Source of the DNA: Chryseobacterium ginsenosidimutans
GTDB lineage: Bacteria > Bacteroidota > Bacteroidia > Flavobacteriales > Weeksellaceae
Direction of reading: 5' to 3'
DNA length: 64,000 nucleotides
Assembly: GCF_030823405.1 (NCBI RefSeq)
Contig: NZ_JAUSXC010000001.1
Coordinates: 682,001-746,000 of the forward strand
Shown here: piece after piece, positions 1-7,703 of the stretch
Numbering within the stretch: the first letter of the stretch is position 1
How the letters are laid out: each line of letters opens with the position of its first letter
Translations under genes and position numbers: made by a program
The notes under the pieces: generated by a model
What the model saw: only the letters and a program-made list of their open reading frames with translations
What the model was told of the DNA's origin: nothing
The model's database searches: none

Positions 1-1255
1 AAGTTACATTGAATTTTGAGGGGTCAGGAAGTGGAACATAGAAAATTCCCGGTCTTTTTCCATCCGGAGTTCCCTGTATATATTCTGCACTCGCACTTAC
101 TTCTCTGAATTTTTCTGTCTGTCTGATCTCAAATTTAGTTTTAGGAGTTACACCAAACATTGTTTTAAGCTTCGGAGTAATTTTAGCTAAGATACCGTTA
201 AAACCTGCTAAAACCTCTTTTGAAGTCTTGTAAGGCATTGCTTTTGGATCTGTTTTTACAAAATTGATAAATTCTTCCAGCGTCCCCGTGAAACCCACCT
301 GTTGTTTTACTTTTTCCATTTCGGCACGAAGCATAGCAACTTGCTGAAGACCGATTTTATTTATTTCTTCAGAAGATTTATTGGTTGTTGTCCAGCTTTT
401 TGCATAATACTGATAAATTTCTTTTCCATTTGGTAAGCTGTTGTATCCGTCTGTATCTCTTGCCTTTGGAAGATATTCTTTTTCTAAGAAATTACCCATT
501 TTAATATAAGCGGGAATGATTTTTTTAGTAATCATATCTCTATAAAGCTCTGAAAATCTTTCTTTTTGTTCTTTGGTGAAACTTTTTGGTAAATTTCGTA
601 TAGGCCCGTAGAAAATATTTTTATCTAAATCTGTCGTTATGATTTCTTCCGCCCTCATCTGAGGAATCATTTTTACAACCAGTTTTTTAGGCAGAACCAT
701 TTTGTTATTAATTCCTTCACGGAAATTATCGGCTGCAGCATTCATCCAATCCGGAAATTTTTCCATTCTTTTCAGCCAGTCGTTGTAATCTTTTTCTGTT
801 TTAAAAGGCTGGTTGCCTTCTCCGCTTCCGTACAATGGGAAATTCAGAGGGAGACCGCCAAATTGGGTAAAAGGAATATATTCGGGATGATAAGCATACC
901 CCTGAATTTTATCTTTTAAGGTATAATCCAAGACATCATAAACAACTTTATTTTCGTCAGAAAGACTCTTATAATCAACATTTTCCAATTGTTTTTGCAC
1001 AGAATTGTAAAAAGCGACTTCTCCCGAGATAAAATCTTTATCAATATTGATTGGAAGTTGGTCATTATACCTCAAATCACCTTGGGATGTTGCTTCCAGA
1101 GGATATAGCTTCAGATATTGCTCATAATAATTGGAAGCAATAGAATCCAGATTGGAAGGAGTGACTTTCGTTAAAGGGGAATCATATTTTTTGCAGGAAA
1201 CAAGACCTATCATCAAGCCTAAGCTTAAAATACTTTTAGATAAAATGTTTTTCAT
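1..1255 (-). CDS. DUF885 family lipoprotein, partial (C-terminus beyond left edge)
   Basis: About 418 codons are present and the frame is still open at the left edge, so the C-terminus is missing. The ATG at 1255 begins a lipoprotein signal: early lysines, a Leu/Ile/Met-rich stretch and the lipobox LVSC with the acylated Cys at residue 21. The mature part resembles DUF885, a large helical family of the bacterial envelope related to zinc peptidases; the opening YPLEATSQGD and the following Asp-rich segment fit. The family's HExxH-like residues lie near the C-terminus and would be outside the window, so enzymatic competence cannot be judged. It is transcribed away from the next gene, from a promoter at 1277-1310. 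Confidence 0.8.
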   Translation of the reverse strand, partial: MKNILSKSILSLGLMIGLVSCKKYDSPLTKVTPSNLDSIASNYYEQYLKLYPLEATSQGDLRYNDQLPINIDKDFISGEVAFYNSVQKQLENVDYKSLSDENKVVYDVLDYTLKDKIQGYAYHPEYIPFTQFGGLPLNFPLYGSGEGNQPFKTEKDYNDWLKRMEKFPDWMNAAADNFREGINNKMVLPKKLVVKMIPQMRAEEIITTDLDKNIFYGPIRNLPKSFTKEQKERFSELYRDMITKKIIPAYIKMGNFLEKEYLPKARDTDGYNSLPNGKEIYQYYAKSWTTTNKSSEEINKIGLQQVAMLRAEMEKVKQQVGFTGTLEEFINFVKTDPKAMPYKTSKEVLAGFNGILAKITPKLKTMFGVTPKTKFEIRQTEKFREVSASAEYIQGTPDGKRPGIFYVPLPDPSKFNVT

Positions 1256-1276
1256 TTTTCAGAATTCTTTATAAAA

Positions 1277-1310
1277 CAAATGTAAATATTATAATAGTAA
1301 AAGTCACAAA
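1277..1310 (-). promoter_or_regulatory. Promoter of the DUF885 gene
   Basis: On the minus strand a TTTG (1310-1307) is followed after 22 bases by TACATTTG (1284-1277), matching the Bacteroidota -33/-7 consensus. Transcription would start near 1271, giving a leader of about 16 bases. Confidence 0.6.
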
Positions 1311-1473
1311 AGATTATTAAGAGCCTTAAAATCATACAGCTTTTTTCCGCCAACCTCAAAGGTTCTTATTTTTTTATCACTAAACTTTATTTTTTTTTGA
1401 ATAAGCCATTATTAATTTTGATCAATTTGTTAAAAATAATTTTCAAAAAATTTTACGCAACCAATCTATTTTT

Positions 1474-1481
1474 TATCTTTG
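1474..1481 (+). promoter_or_regulatory. -7 element TATCTTTG upstream of the 1531 gene
   Basis: Perfect TAnnTTTG match 50 bases before the ATG at 1531. No good TTG is found at the usual distance; only a T run is present at 1451-1454. Confidence 0.55.
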
Positions 1482-1530
1482 CCGAAACGGTTTAACAATC
1501 ATATTATTACAGTTCTTTTTTTAAGAAATA

Positions 1531-1992
1531 ATGAAAGGGATTTTAAAAATTTACCATCCGGATGAAACGCTAAAGTACAATATCAGAAATACTTATTGTA
1601 AAGCGGTTTACAGCAATCAACAACACTTATTAGAAGTTGAAATTATCACGGATGATGGTTTGGATCATGTTGATGATGATTCTTTACAGTACAACTTTCC
1701 ACAGCTTTCACTTGAAGTTTTCGATTTTCCTATTGCGACTGCGGAAATAGAAGGGAAAACAATTACAATTAATGATTCTGAAGAAGAAATTTTTACGGAA
1801 GTAGATCTTTTCGACGATGAAGAAGCTTTTATTTATGATAATGAGCTTCAATTCGATAAAAACGAAGAGGGCGTGCTTCAGGTTATCTGGAAAGGGACTA
1901 TTGATGATTTCTATACCGGATCTGATACTCCGATTCCTTTCAGGCTCAAATGCGAATTTAAACAGGACGATATTGAAATAGACGAAGATTAA
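1531..1992 (+). CDS. Uncharacterised acidic protein (153 aa)
   Basis: I do not recognise a named domain. The protein is strongly acidic, with Asp/Glu clusters around residues 47-51, 84-100 and a DDIEIDED tail. It has no signal peptide or membrane segment, so it is probably cytoplasmic. Alternating hydrophobic and charged residues suggest a beta-rich fold. It is a single-gene unit: a -7 element lies at 1474 and a hairpin at 2019-2051 follows the stop. The exb/ton operon downstream has its own promoter. Function unknown. Confidence 0.7.
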   Translation: MKGILKIYHPDETLKYNIRNTYCKAVYSNQQHLLEVEIITDDGLDHVDDDSLQYNFPQLSLEVFDFPIATAEIEGKTITINDSEEEIFTEVDLFDDEEAFIYDNELQFDKNEEGVLQVIWKGTIDDFYTGSDTPIPFRLKCEFKQDDIEIDED

Positions 1993-2018
1993 ATTCTTTG
2001 CTCAACATTTTCATAAGT

Positions 2019-2051
2019 AAATTTCTTTTCAAATATTTTGGAAAGAAATTT
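2019..2051 (+). terminator. AT-rich hairpin after the 1531 gene
   Basis: Arms AAATTTCTTTTC (2019-2030) and GGAAAGAAATTT (2040-2051) pair over 12 positions with one G-T pair, around a 9-base loop. The following sequence is only partly T-rich, so termination is plausible but not certain. Confidence 0.45.
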
Positions 2052-2123
2052 GCTGTTATTTTTATAACACATTTTAAGTTGTTTTTTAATCATTTTTTAA
2101 GAGTGCTATTCATAATATTCCAC

Positions 2124-2131
2124 TACATTTG
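2124..2131 (+). promoter_or_regulatory. -7 element TACATTTG of the exbB-exbD-tonB operon
   Basis: TAnnTTTG match 30 bases before the exbB ATG at 2161. Only T runs, not a clear TTG, lie at the -33 distance. Confidence 0.5.
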
Positions 2132-2160
2132 TCGTTAAAACTTTTATAAAATACACATTA

Positions 2161-2866
2161 ATGCTGTTAACGGAACTTACTCAGATTTTATTTGCACAGG
2201 TTGCTACACCTGCTGTAGCTGCAGACGATTTAGAATTCTCATTTTGGAAAATCATGTTCCACGGAGGTGCTTTCGCTAAAATAGTGATGGTAACCGTGTT
2301 AGCATTGGGAGTATTTTCCGTTTATCTGTTTTTTGAACGTTTTTTCTTTATTAAAAGACTGACATCAAAAACAGACTCCAATTTTATGGATAATATTGAA
2401 GATTTTATCAAAGAAGGAAAAATTGAATCTGCTGCAGATTATTGTAAAAGACAAAATTCGCCGGAAGGAAGAATTTTAGAAAAGGGAAATTTCCCGTTTG
2501 GGGCGCCCTGTTTCTGATATTGTAAGCGCAATGGAGTCTCAGGCGCAGGTAGAAGTGGCCAATATGGAGAAAAACCTGAACCTTTTGGCGGTTGTTCCAA
2601 GTATTGCTCCGATGTTGGGTCTTTTAGGAACGGTGATCGGGATGATTATTGCCTTTTTTAATTTGTCTCATGCAAGTGGATCTTTCTCTCCGAAAACTTT
2701 GTCGGAAGGTATTTATACGGCCTTAGGACAAACTGCAGTTGGTCTTGCGGTAGCGATCCCTGCAAATTTTTTCTATAATATTCTTTTAACGAGAATTGAT
2801 AAATTTGTATTGAAAGCTCAAAATATGTCGGGTGAATTTTTAGATCTTATCAATAAACCTTTATAA
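2161..2866 (+). pseudogene. exbB: ExbB/MotA/TolQ-type proton channel, split by a +1 frameshift
   Basis: ExbB is the inner-membrane proton channel that powers TonB. The reading frame breaks near 2487: the first frame ends at 2517 (118 codons) and the rest of the protein continues in the next frame to 2866. Removing one A from the AAA at 2487-2489 restores the family sequence EKGISRLGRP across the junction. Both sides are well conserved: a first membrane helix at about residues 39-60, the cytoplasmic domain before the break, and the MLGLLGTVIGM and ALGQTAVGLAVAIP helices after it. The gene heads an operon with exbD (9-base gap) and tonB. The lesion is either recent or a read error. If real, the operon would lack its channel unless another exbB exists elsewhere. 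Confidence 0.85.
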
Positions 2867-2875
2867 TTTTTTCTT

Positions 2876-3274
2876 ATGAAGATTCAAAGAAGAAATAAAG
2901 CAAATCCGGAATTCAGTTTGGCAGCGATGACAGATGTTATCTTGCTGATGCTGATCTTTTTCATGATTACATCATCGGCCGCCAATCAAAGTGCTATTGA
3001 TGTGAAATTGCCAAAAGCCGGAGCTGTTGACGACAATATCCCGAATCCTTTGACGGTAAGCATTAAACCTGACGGATCGTATTTTGTAGATGATAATCCT
3101 GTAAACAAAGGAGAATTGGAACAAACGATTGTAAGTAAATTAACGAATCAAACCAATAAATCTTTTACCATAAGAGCAGACGAAAATACAATGCATAAAG
3201 ATGTTGTTTTTGTAATGGAAATTGCTGAAAAAAATAAATTCAATATTGCTATTGCAACGGTTAAAGATAAATAA
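2876..3274 (+). CDS. exbD: ExbD/TolR-type biopolymer transport protein
   Basis: Partner of ExbB in the energy-coupling complex of the inner membrane. At 132 aa it has the usual family length. It shows a short basic cytoplasmic N-terminus, one membrane helix (about residues 18-34, VILLMLIFFMITSSAA) with the proton-path Asp just before it (MTDVILL), then a periplasmic domain ending in VFVMEIAEKNKFNIAIATVK, typical of ExbD/TolR. It begins 9 bases after exbB and is followed closely by tonB, so the three genes form one transcription unit. Confidence 0.92.
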   Translation: MKIQRRNKANPEFSLAAMTDVILLMLIFFMITSSAANQSAIDVKLPKAGAVDDNIPNPLTVSIKPDGSYFVDDNPVNKGELEQTIVSKLTNQTNKSFTIRADENTMHKDVVFVMEIAEKNKFNIAIATVKDK

Positions 3275-3308
3275 TACCTCAGGAAATATCGAAAAAGATC
3301 ATTTTAAG

Positions 3309-4190
3309 ATGAGAAGTCATATTATAAACAAAGACGAGGAAAACAGAGACAAGGTAAAAAGCGCATTGCTTTCTGTCCTTATTTGGTCTGCAATCCTGTT
3401 ATTTGTTTTTTTATATAAACTAAAGCCTGAACTGGATGAGCAGCCGGAAGTTATCACAACAATGTTGGTTAATTTTGGAGACAACAGGAACGGAAACGGA
3501 GTGGAAGAACCAGCGGACCAACCGGGAAGTTTGGCTGCTGTGACAGAAGTCACGCCAGAACCGGTAGAGGCTGCTGTTCCTGAAACAAAAACAGTTATTA
3601 AGCCGGAGCCACAGCCTGAAACTAAAAAGTCTGAGGCAAAAGAAAAAATTATAACTGGAAATAACTCTAAAGTAACTGCTCCAAAAAAAGAAGAATCAAA
3701 AAAATCTAATAAAACAATAGCCACAAGTACTTCTGCAACTAAGAATACAAAAAAATCCGGTGCTACAACTGCCAATTCTAAAACAGGAAACGGTGATGGA
3801 AAAGGAACAGCTGCAATTGGAAATCTTATAAGAGGAAGAGGCACAAAAGCGGGAAGCCAAGGTGATGGTCAAGGAATCGGAAACAATGGCGATCCTTTAG
3901 GCGGAGACGGAAATGGTGACAGTAAAGTCGGAATTGATAGAAAGTTAGTAGGATATATTCCGGGAACCATGGGAAGAGGTGGGGTACAACCGGCAAATAG
4001 CTGTACAGCAAGTGGAACAATTACAGTTGCTTACACAGTTGATAAAGCCGGTAACGTGGTTTCTGCAAGAAGGTCGGGCGGAACATCTGACCCCTGTATT
4101 ACATCAAATGCCGTTTCATGGGTTAAGAAATATGTAAAAGCTGAAAAAGCCAATACATCTTCTACCGGAAGTTATAAAATTACATTCTAA
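3309..4190 (+). CDS. tonB: TonB-type energy transducer
   Basis: Carries the proton-motive-force signal from ExbB/ExbD to outer-membrane receptors. I take the ATG at 3309 (MRSHIINKDE), because an in-frame codon at 3222 would overlap exbD by about 50 bases and add unrelated sequence. A single membrane helix lies at about residues 20-37 (LLSVLIWSAILLFVFLY). It is followed by a Pro/Glu/Lys-rich segment, a Gly/Asn-rich segment (about 160-215) and a TonB C-terminal domain (about 225-293) containing GTITVAYTVDKAGNV and ending SYKITF. The low-complexity middle would span the periplasm. It ends in a terminator shared with the convergent neighbour. Confidence 0.88.
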   Translation: MRSHIINKDEENRDKVKSALLSVLIWSAILLFVFLYKLKPELDEQPEVITTMLVNFGDNRNGNGVEEPADQPGSLAAVTEVTPEPVEAAVPETKTVIKPEPQPETKKSEAKEKIITGNNSKVTAPKKEESKKSNKTIATSTSATKNTKKSGATTANSKTGNGDGKGTAAIGNLIRGRGTKAGSQGDGQGIGNNGDPLGGDGNGDSKVGIDRKLVGYIPGTMGRGGVQPANSCTASGTITVAYTVDKAGNVVSARRSGGTSDPCITSNAVSWVKKYVKAEKANTSSTGSYKITF

Positions 4191-4198
4191 AAAAATAT

Positions 4199-4226
4199 AA
4201 AGCACTTTATTCAAGTGCTTTTTTTA
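4199..4226. terminator. Bidirectional terminator between tonB and the 4207 gene
   Basis: Hairpin AAAGCACTT / AAGTGCTTT with a 5-base loop, followed by a T run on the plus strand. The minus-strand stop codon at 4207-4209 lies inside the hairpin. Confidence 0.8.
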
Positions 4227-4599
4227 TTTCGTTGATTCTGTTGATGACGGGAAGTGCAAAAATTCCGCTGGTTTGAAGATATAACTCGTAGAATGTTTTT
4301 GCTTTGTCTAAAAAATCATTGTTATGTTCTCCTCGCCCTTTGAAATAGAAAAGATTCCCCAACATTTCGTAATAATCTTTGTGGTCTCTTTCCTGTCTTT
4401 CGTTGACGATTTCAATAATTTCTTCCTTTGTTTTTGATGAAAGTGTAGTGAAATCAATCTTGAAAATATCTTTCATTAAAGACTCGAAATCCAATTCTTT
4501 CTGCATTAAACTTTCTTCAGGTTTGTCTAAAATCAGTTTTTCTAATGCTTGATTTAACTGACGTATTAGCCTTAATGTGAATTCTTTATCTGTGATCAT
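4207..4599 (-). CDS. Uncharacterised helical protein (130 aa)
   Basis: Predicted to be all-helical and soluble, without signal peptide or membrane segment. The N-terminus (DKEFTLRLIRQLNQALEKLIL) faintly resembles the small DUF6483 family, but I would not assign it. The second half (DYYEMLGNLFYFKGRGE, then AKTFYELYLQTSG) reads like a TPR-type helix pair. It is convergent with tonB and lies about 100 bases downstream of the transporter gene on the same strand. Function unknown. Confidence 0.65.
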   Translation of the reverse strand: MITDKEFTLRLIRQLNQALEKLILDKPEESLMQKELDFESLMKDIFKIDFTTLSSKTKEEIIEIVNERQERDHKDYYEMLGNLFYFKGRGEHNNDFLDKAKTFYELYLQTSGIFALPVINRINEIKKALE

Positions 4600-4697
4600 T
4601 ATCTGATATTTTTAATTTAAATAATCTTTTGTTTATGTTAGATTGATTCGCTCCATCTTATTCTCTCTGATATTCAATTCTAGAGACTATGAATTTA

Positions 4698-6101
4698 TTA
4701 GGCGAAGAAAAGAGAAGCAAGAATAATAGCCGTAACAACGCCCACCAAATCTGCCAAAAGCATGGCAATTACAGTGTATCTTGTATTCTTCACGGCTACA
4801 GCTCCAAAGTAAACGGCAATCACATAAAACGTCGTATCTGAGCTTCCCTGAAGAACTGCTGCTAATTTTCCCTGAAAACTATCGGGTCCGAAAGTTGCCA
4901 TCGTATCAACCATCATTCCGCGAGCTCCGGAACCTGATAATGGTTTAATTAAAGCAGTCGGAAGCCCGTCAACAAACCTTACGTCTAAATTTGCCGAATA
5001 AGCGAGCCATTTCATTCCGTCAATAATAACATCAAAAACTCCTGAAGTTCTTAGAAGAGAAATCGCGATCAGCATTCCGACTAAATAAGGAATGATCTTT
5101 ACACAGGTTGTAAAACCCTCTTTTGCTCCTTCAATAAAAGCATCAAAAACATTGATTTTTTTATAAACAGCACCTAGAACTATTGCTAAGAATATAAATA
5201 AAATCAAACCATTGCTTAATATCTGACTAAATGTGTCTAATTCTGTTTTGCTAAGGTGTACCAAATACCACACAAGAAGACCGATAAGGGTAGAAATACC
5301 GCCTACATAAGCGATAACAACAGGTCTCAACAAGTTTATTTTCTGATATAATGATACGATAATCATTGCCGCTAAAGTTGCCGCAAATGTAGCAATCATA
5401 CAGTAGAGAAATATATCTGTAGGATTTTTTGAACCCGCAGAAGATCTCAAAGCAATGATAGAAACCGGAATCAAGGTCATTCCTCCTGCATGAAGGCATA
5501 AGAACATAATTTGAGAATTACTCGCGGTATCTTTATTTGGATTTAAAGTTTGCAGGCTTTCCATTGCTTTTAAGCCAAAAGGAGTTGCCGCGTTGTCTAA
5601 ACCAAGAAGATTTGCGCTAAAATTCATAAGCATATGTCCGAAAGCGGGATGGTTTTTAGGAATTTCAGGAAATAATTTTGAGAAAAATGGTTGAATTAAT
5701 CTGCTTAAAAGATTGATTCCGCCTGCTTTTTCGGCAATACTCATGAATCCCATGAATAAAGCCATAATTCCAATTAAACCAAGGCATATTTTCACAGCAG
5801 TTTCAGAAGTTCCGATCACGCCATCTGCTTCCTGAACGCGGTAAACCTTTACATCTTGCTTAAGAGAATCTGTTTTGTAATGGATTCTGCTGTCTGCAAA
5901 ATCTGGTTTTTTCATCAAACTGTCTCGGAAAACAGGAGAAAGAGTATTCATTTTTTGCGTTGTAATTTGCACAGTATCACCGCCTTTTCCAACAACCATG
6001 TCATTGAAGATAGTTTTGTAATGGCTTGATGAGACATACTTTATACTTGCAATAGCAATGGCAATGATAATAAATGCGGACCAAATTCTGCTGAGAACCA
6101 T
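4698..6101 (-). CDS. Nucleoside recognition (Gate) domain transporter, SpmA-SpmB fusion type
   Basis: A 467-aa inner-membrane protein with two Gate (nucleoside recognition) halves, corresponding to SpmA and SpmB of spore formers joined in one chain. Family features include FSANLLGLDNAATPFGLKAM in the first half and GSGARGMMVDTMATFGPDS and QGSSDTTFYVIAVYFG in the second. About ten membrane helices are visible. Between helix 1 and the first Gate domain (about residues 25-105) sits a periplasmic loop rich in Lys, Asp and Ser. In Bacteroidota this architecture is common and cannot be linked to sporulation; the substrate is unknown. Confidence 0.85.
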   Translation of the reverse strand: MVLSRIWSAFIIIAIAIASIKYVSSSHYKTIFNDMVVGKGGDTVQITTQKMNTLSPVFRDSLMKKPDFADSRIHYKTDSLKQDVKVYRVQEADGVIGTSETAVKICLGLIGIMALFMGFMSIAEKAGGINLLSRLIQPFFSKLFPEIPKNHPAFGHMLMNFSANLLGLDNAATPFGLKAMESLQTLNPNKDTASNSQIMFLCLHAGGMTLIPVSIIALRSSAGSKNPTDIFLYCMIATFAATLAAMIIVSLYQKINLLRPVVIAYVGGISTLIGLLVWYLVHLSKTELDTFSQILSNGLILFIFLAIVLGAVYKKINVFDAFIEGAKEGFTTCVKIIPYLVGMLIAISLLRTSGVFDVIIDGMKWLAYSANLDVRFVDGLPTALIKPLSGSGARGMMVDTMATFGPDSFQGKLAAVLQGSSDTTFYVIAVYFGAVAVKNTRYTVIAMLLADLVGVVTAIILASLFFA

Positions 6102-6198
6102 TTGATTAATTTAAAATTTTAGAAAAGATAATAAATTAAAAGTAAACTATTTAAACTTTTGCTTTTTTTGAGCCATTATTGAAATGCTCGAAACATGT

Positions 6199-6708
6199 TT
6201 ATTCATTTAAATAGACCAAAAACCCTTCAAAATCATCATCTAAGCTTTTCAATACTTTTGCATCCTTCATTTTTTTCTCCAAACCATCAATAAAAAAGCT
6301 TTTTTCAAAAAACTGGCGGTGAACTCCGGGTAATAATTCCATGAAATAATCCATTCCGACTTTATTGTTGTGAAGATCCATTTTTGTTTCCAAAGGCTTA
6401 TTAGGAAATAACTCTTCATGTAAGTCTGTGATTCTTTTGCAGAATTTAAGGGCTTTTTTCGGAGATGAAACTTTACAGCAATACATCATGATAAAACAAC
6501 ACCAGAGTGCATGCCTGAAAGAATTTCCGATACCGTTATTGGAAGCGGTTTTAGGGAATTTCTTCTGGGCAATTGCAAAAGCCTGAACGGTTGCATGAAA
6601 GCTTAGCAAAGAGAAAATAGGATGGGGAAGAACAAGAGATAAAAGACGCATGATCTTTTTTAGGCTCATGCTTCGAATCGTATTAAAAAATATTTTAAAA
6701 GTTCTCAT
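6199..6708 (-). CDS. DUF6973-like protein (169 aa)
   Basis: The central part contains NGIGNSFRHALWCC followed by a helix rich in Cys and Met, then MDLHNNKVGMD. The combination of an Asn-Gly...FRHA motif and a D-x-HNN motif is the pattern I associate with DUF6973, a family of unknown function in which these polar residues look like a metal or active site. No signal peptide is clear; a hydrophobic stretch at about residues 21-38 could be a weak membrane segment. It lies upstream of the transporter gene on the same strand and follows the accD terminator. Confidence 0.6.
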   Translation of the reverse strand: MRTFKIFFNTIRSMSLKKIMRLLSLVLPHPIFSLLSFHATVQAFAIAQKKFPKTASNNGIGNSFRHALWCCFIMMYCCKVSSPKKALKFCKRITDLHEELFPNKPLETKMDLHNNKVGMDYFMELLPGVHRQFFEKSFFIDGLEKKMKDAKVLKSLDDDFEGFLVYLNE

Positions 6709-6713
6709 AAATA

Positions 6714-6741
6714 AAATTCTCTCCCTAATTAGAGAGAGAAT
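6714..6741 (-). terminator. Terminator after accD
   Basis: On the minus strand ATTCTCTC (6741-6734) pairs with GAGAGAAT (6723-6716), followed by TTTATTTAT. The hairpin directly precedes the ATG of the 6708 gene, separating it from accD. Confidence 0.65.
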
Positions 6742-6762
6742 CGTAGTATTTGTTACAAATTA

Positions 6763-7617
6763 TTAAGCTTTTGAAGCTAATAAATTTACTGTTTTAGCAA
6801 CGGTATCTCTGATTTCAGTTCTTTTTACAATGAAATCTACAAAACCTTTCTCCTGAAGGAATTCCGAAGTCTGGAAGCCTTCCGGTAAATCTCTGCCGAT
6901 TGTTTCACGGATAACTCTTGGTCCTGCAAAGCCAATTAAAGCTTTCGGTTCTGCCATGATAATATCTGCGGTCATTGCAAAAGAAGCTGTAATACCTCCA
7001 AAAGTAGGATCACAAAGGTAAGCGATATATAAAAGTCCGGCTTCTGAAAGCTGAGCCAATTTAGCCTGCACCTTTGCCAACTGCATCAAAGAATAAGTTG
7101 CTTCCTGCATTCTTGCACCTCCCGACTGGCAAATAATCATGTAAGGAAGTTTCTTTTCAATACAGTAATCAATTGCTCTTTTAATTTTTTCGCCCATTAC
7201 AGAACCCAAAGAGCCTCCGATAAAAGCAAAATCCATACATGAAACTACCATTTCGGTTCCTTTTACGGTTCCTACAGCATTTCTGATAGAATCGGTAAGT
7301 TTTGTTTTTGCTCTTACTTCTTTCAGACGGTCTGCGTAAGGTTTTGTGTCCTTGAAGTTCAGGATATCAATACTTTCAACATTAGCATCAAGTTCCGTGA
7401 ATTTACCTTCGTCGAAAAGGATATCAAAAAATTCAGCACTTCCTATTCTTACATGAAATCCGTCTTCCGGAGAAACATAGTTATTTCTCTTTAGCTCGTC
7501 ATGCTCCACTACTTTTCCTGATGGAGTCTGGTGCCAAAGACCTTTTGGAACGTCTTTTTTCTCATCAGTAGATGTCGTAATATTTTGTGCTTTTCTTTTA
7601 AACCACTCAAATGCCAT
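6763..7617 (-). CDS. accD: Acetyl-CoA carboxylase carboxyltransferase beta subunit
   Basis: Beta half of the carboxyltransferase that forms malonyl-CoA for fatty-acid synthesis. Length (284 aa) fits the family. Recognisable segments are [38 protein letters not shown] and [13 protein letters not shown], covering the crotonase-type fold and CoA site. The N-terminal zinc ribbon is degenerate: where the E. coli protein has four metal-binding Cys, this one reads WHQTPSGK and [11 protein letters not shown], with none. The gene follows fbaA on the same strand after an unusual repeat region. Confidence 0.95.
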   Translation of the reverse strand: MAFEWFKRKAQNITTSTDEKKDVPKGLWHQTPSGKVVEHDELKRNNYVSPEDGFHVRIGSAEFFDILFDEGKFTELDANVESIDILNFKDTKPYADRLKEVRAKTKLTDSIRNAVGTVKGTEMVVSCMDFAFIGGSLGSVMGEKIKRAIDYCIEKKLPYMIICQSGGARMQEATYSLMQLAKVQAKLAQLSEAGLLYIAYLCDPTFGGITASFAMTADIIMAEPKALIGFAGPRVIRETIGRDLPEGFQTSEFLQEKGFVDFIVKRTEIRDTVAKTVNLLASKA

Positions 7618-7622
7618 ATTGT

Positions 7623-7692
7623 CTGTATTAATGTATAATGTAAAATGTATTAATGTAAAGTTCTCAATATGAGTGATTTTACATTAATACAG
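7623..7692 (-). repeat. Three-copy repeat with alternative hairpins before accD
   Basis: CTGTATTAATGTA (7623-7635) and TGTATTAATGTAAA (7646-7659) are direct copies, and both are complementary to the segment at 7678-7692. In the minus-strand transcript the upstream copy can pair over 14 bases with the middle copy, reinforced by CTCA/TGAG inside the loop. Alternatively it can pair over 13 bases with the copy that ends 5 bases before the accD ATG. The region may be the fbaA terminator, a leader attenuator or a decayed repeat element. Confidence 0.6.
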
Positions 7693-7703
7693 ATATACAG
7701 TTC

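Noticed and set aside
2161..2866. Programmed frameshift in exbB
   Set aside because: A +1 shift would be needed; I see no classical slippery site, stimulatory structure or family precedent, so mutation or read error is simpler.
3317..3844. Long minus-strand frame opposite tonB
   Set aside because: It mirrors the repetitive Pro/Glu/Lys and Gly-rich codons of tonB; composition is not protein-like and tonB is well supported.
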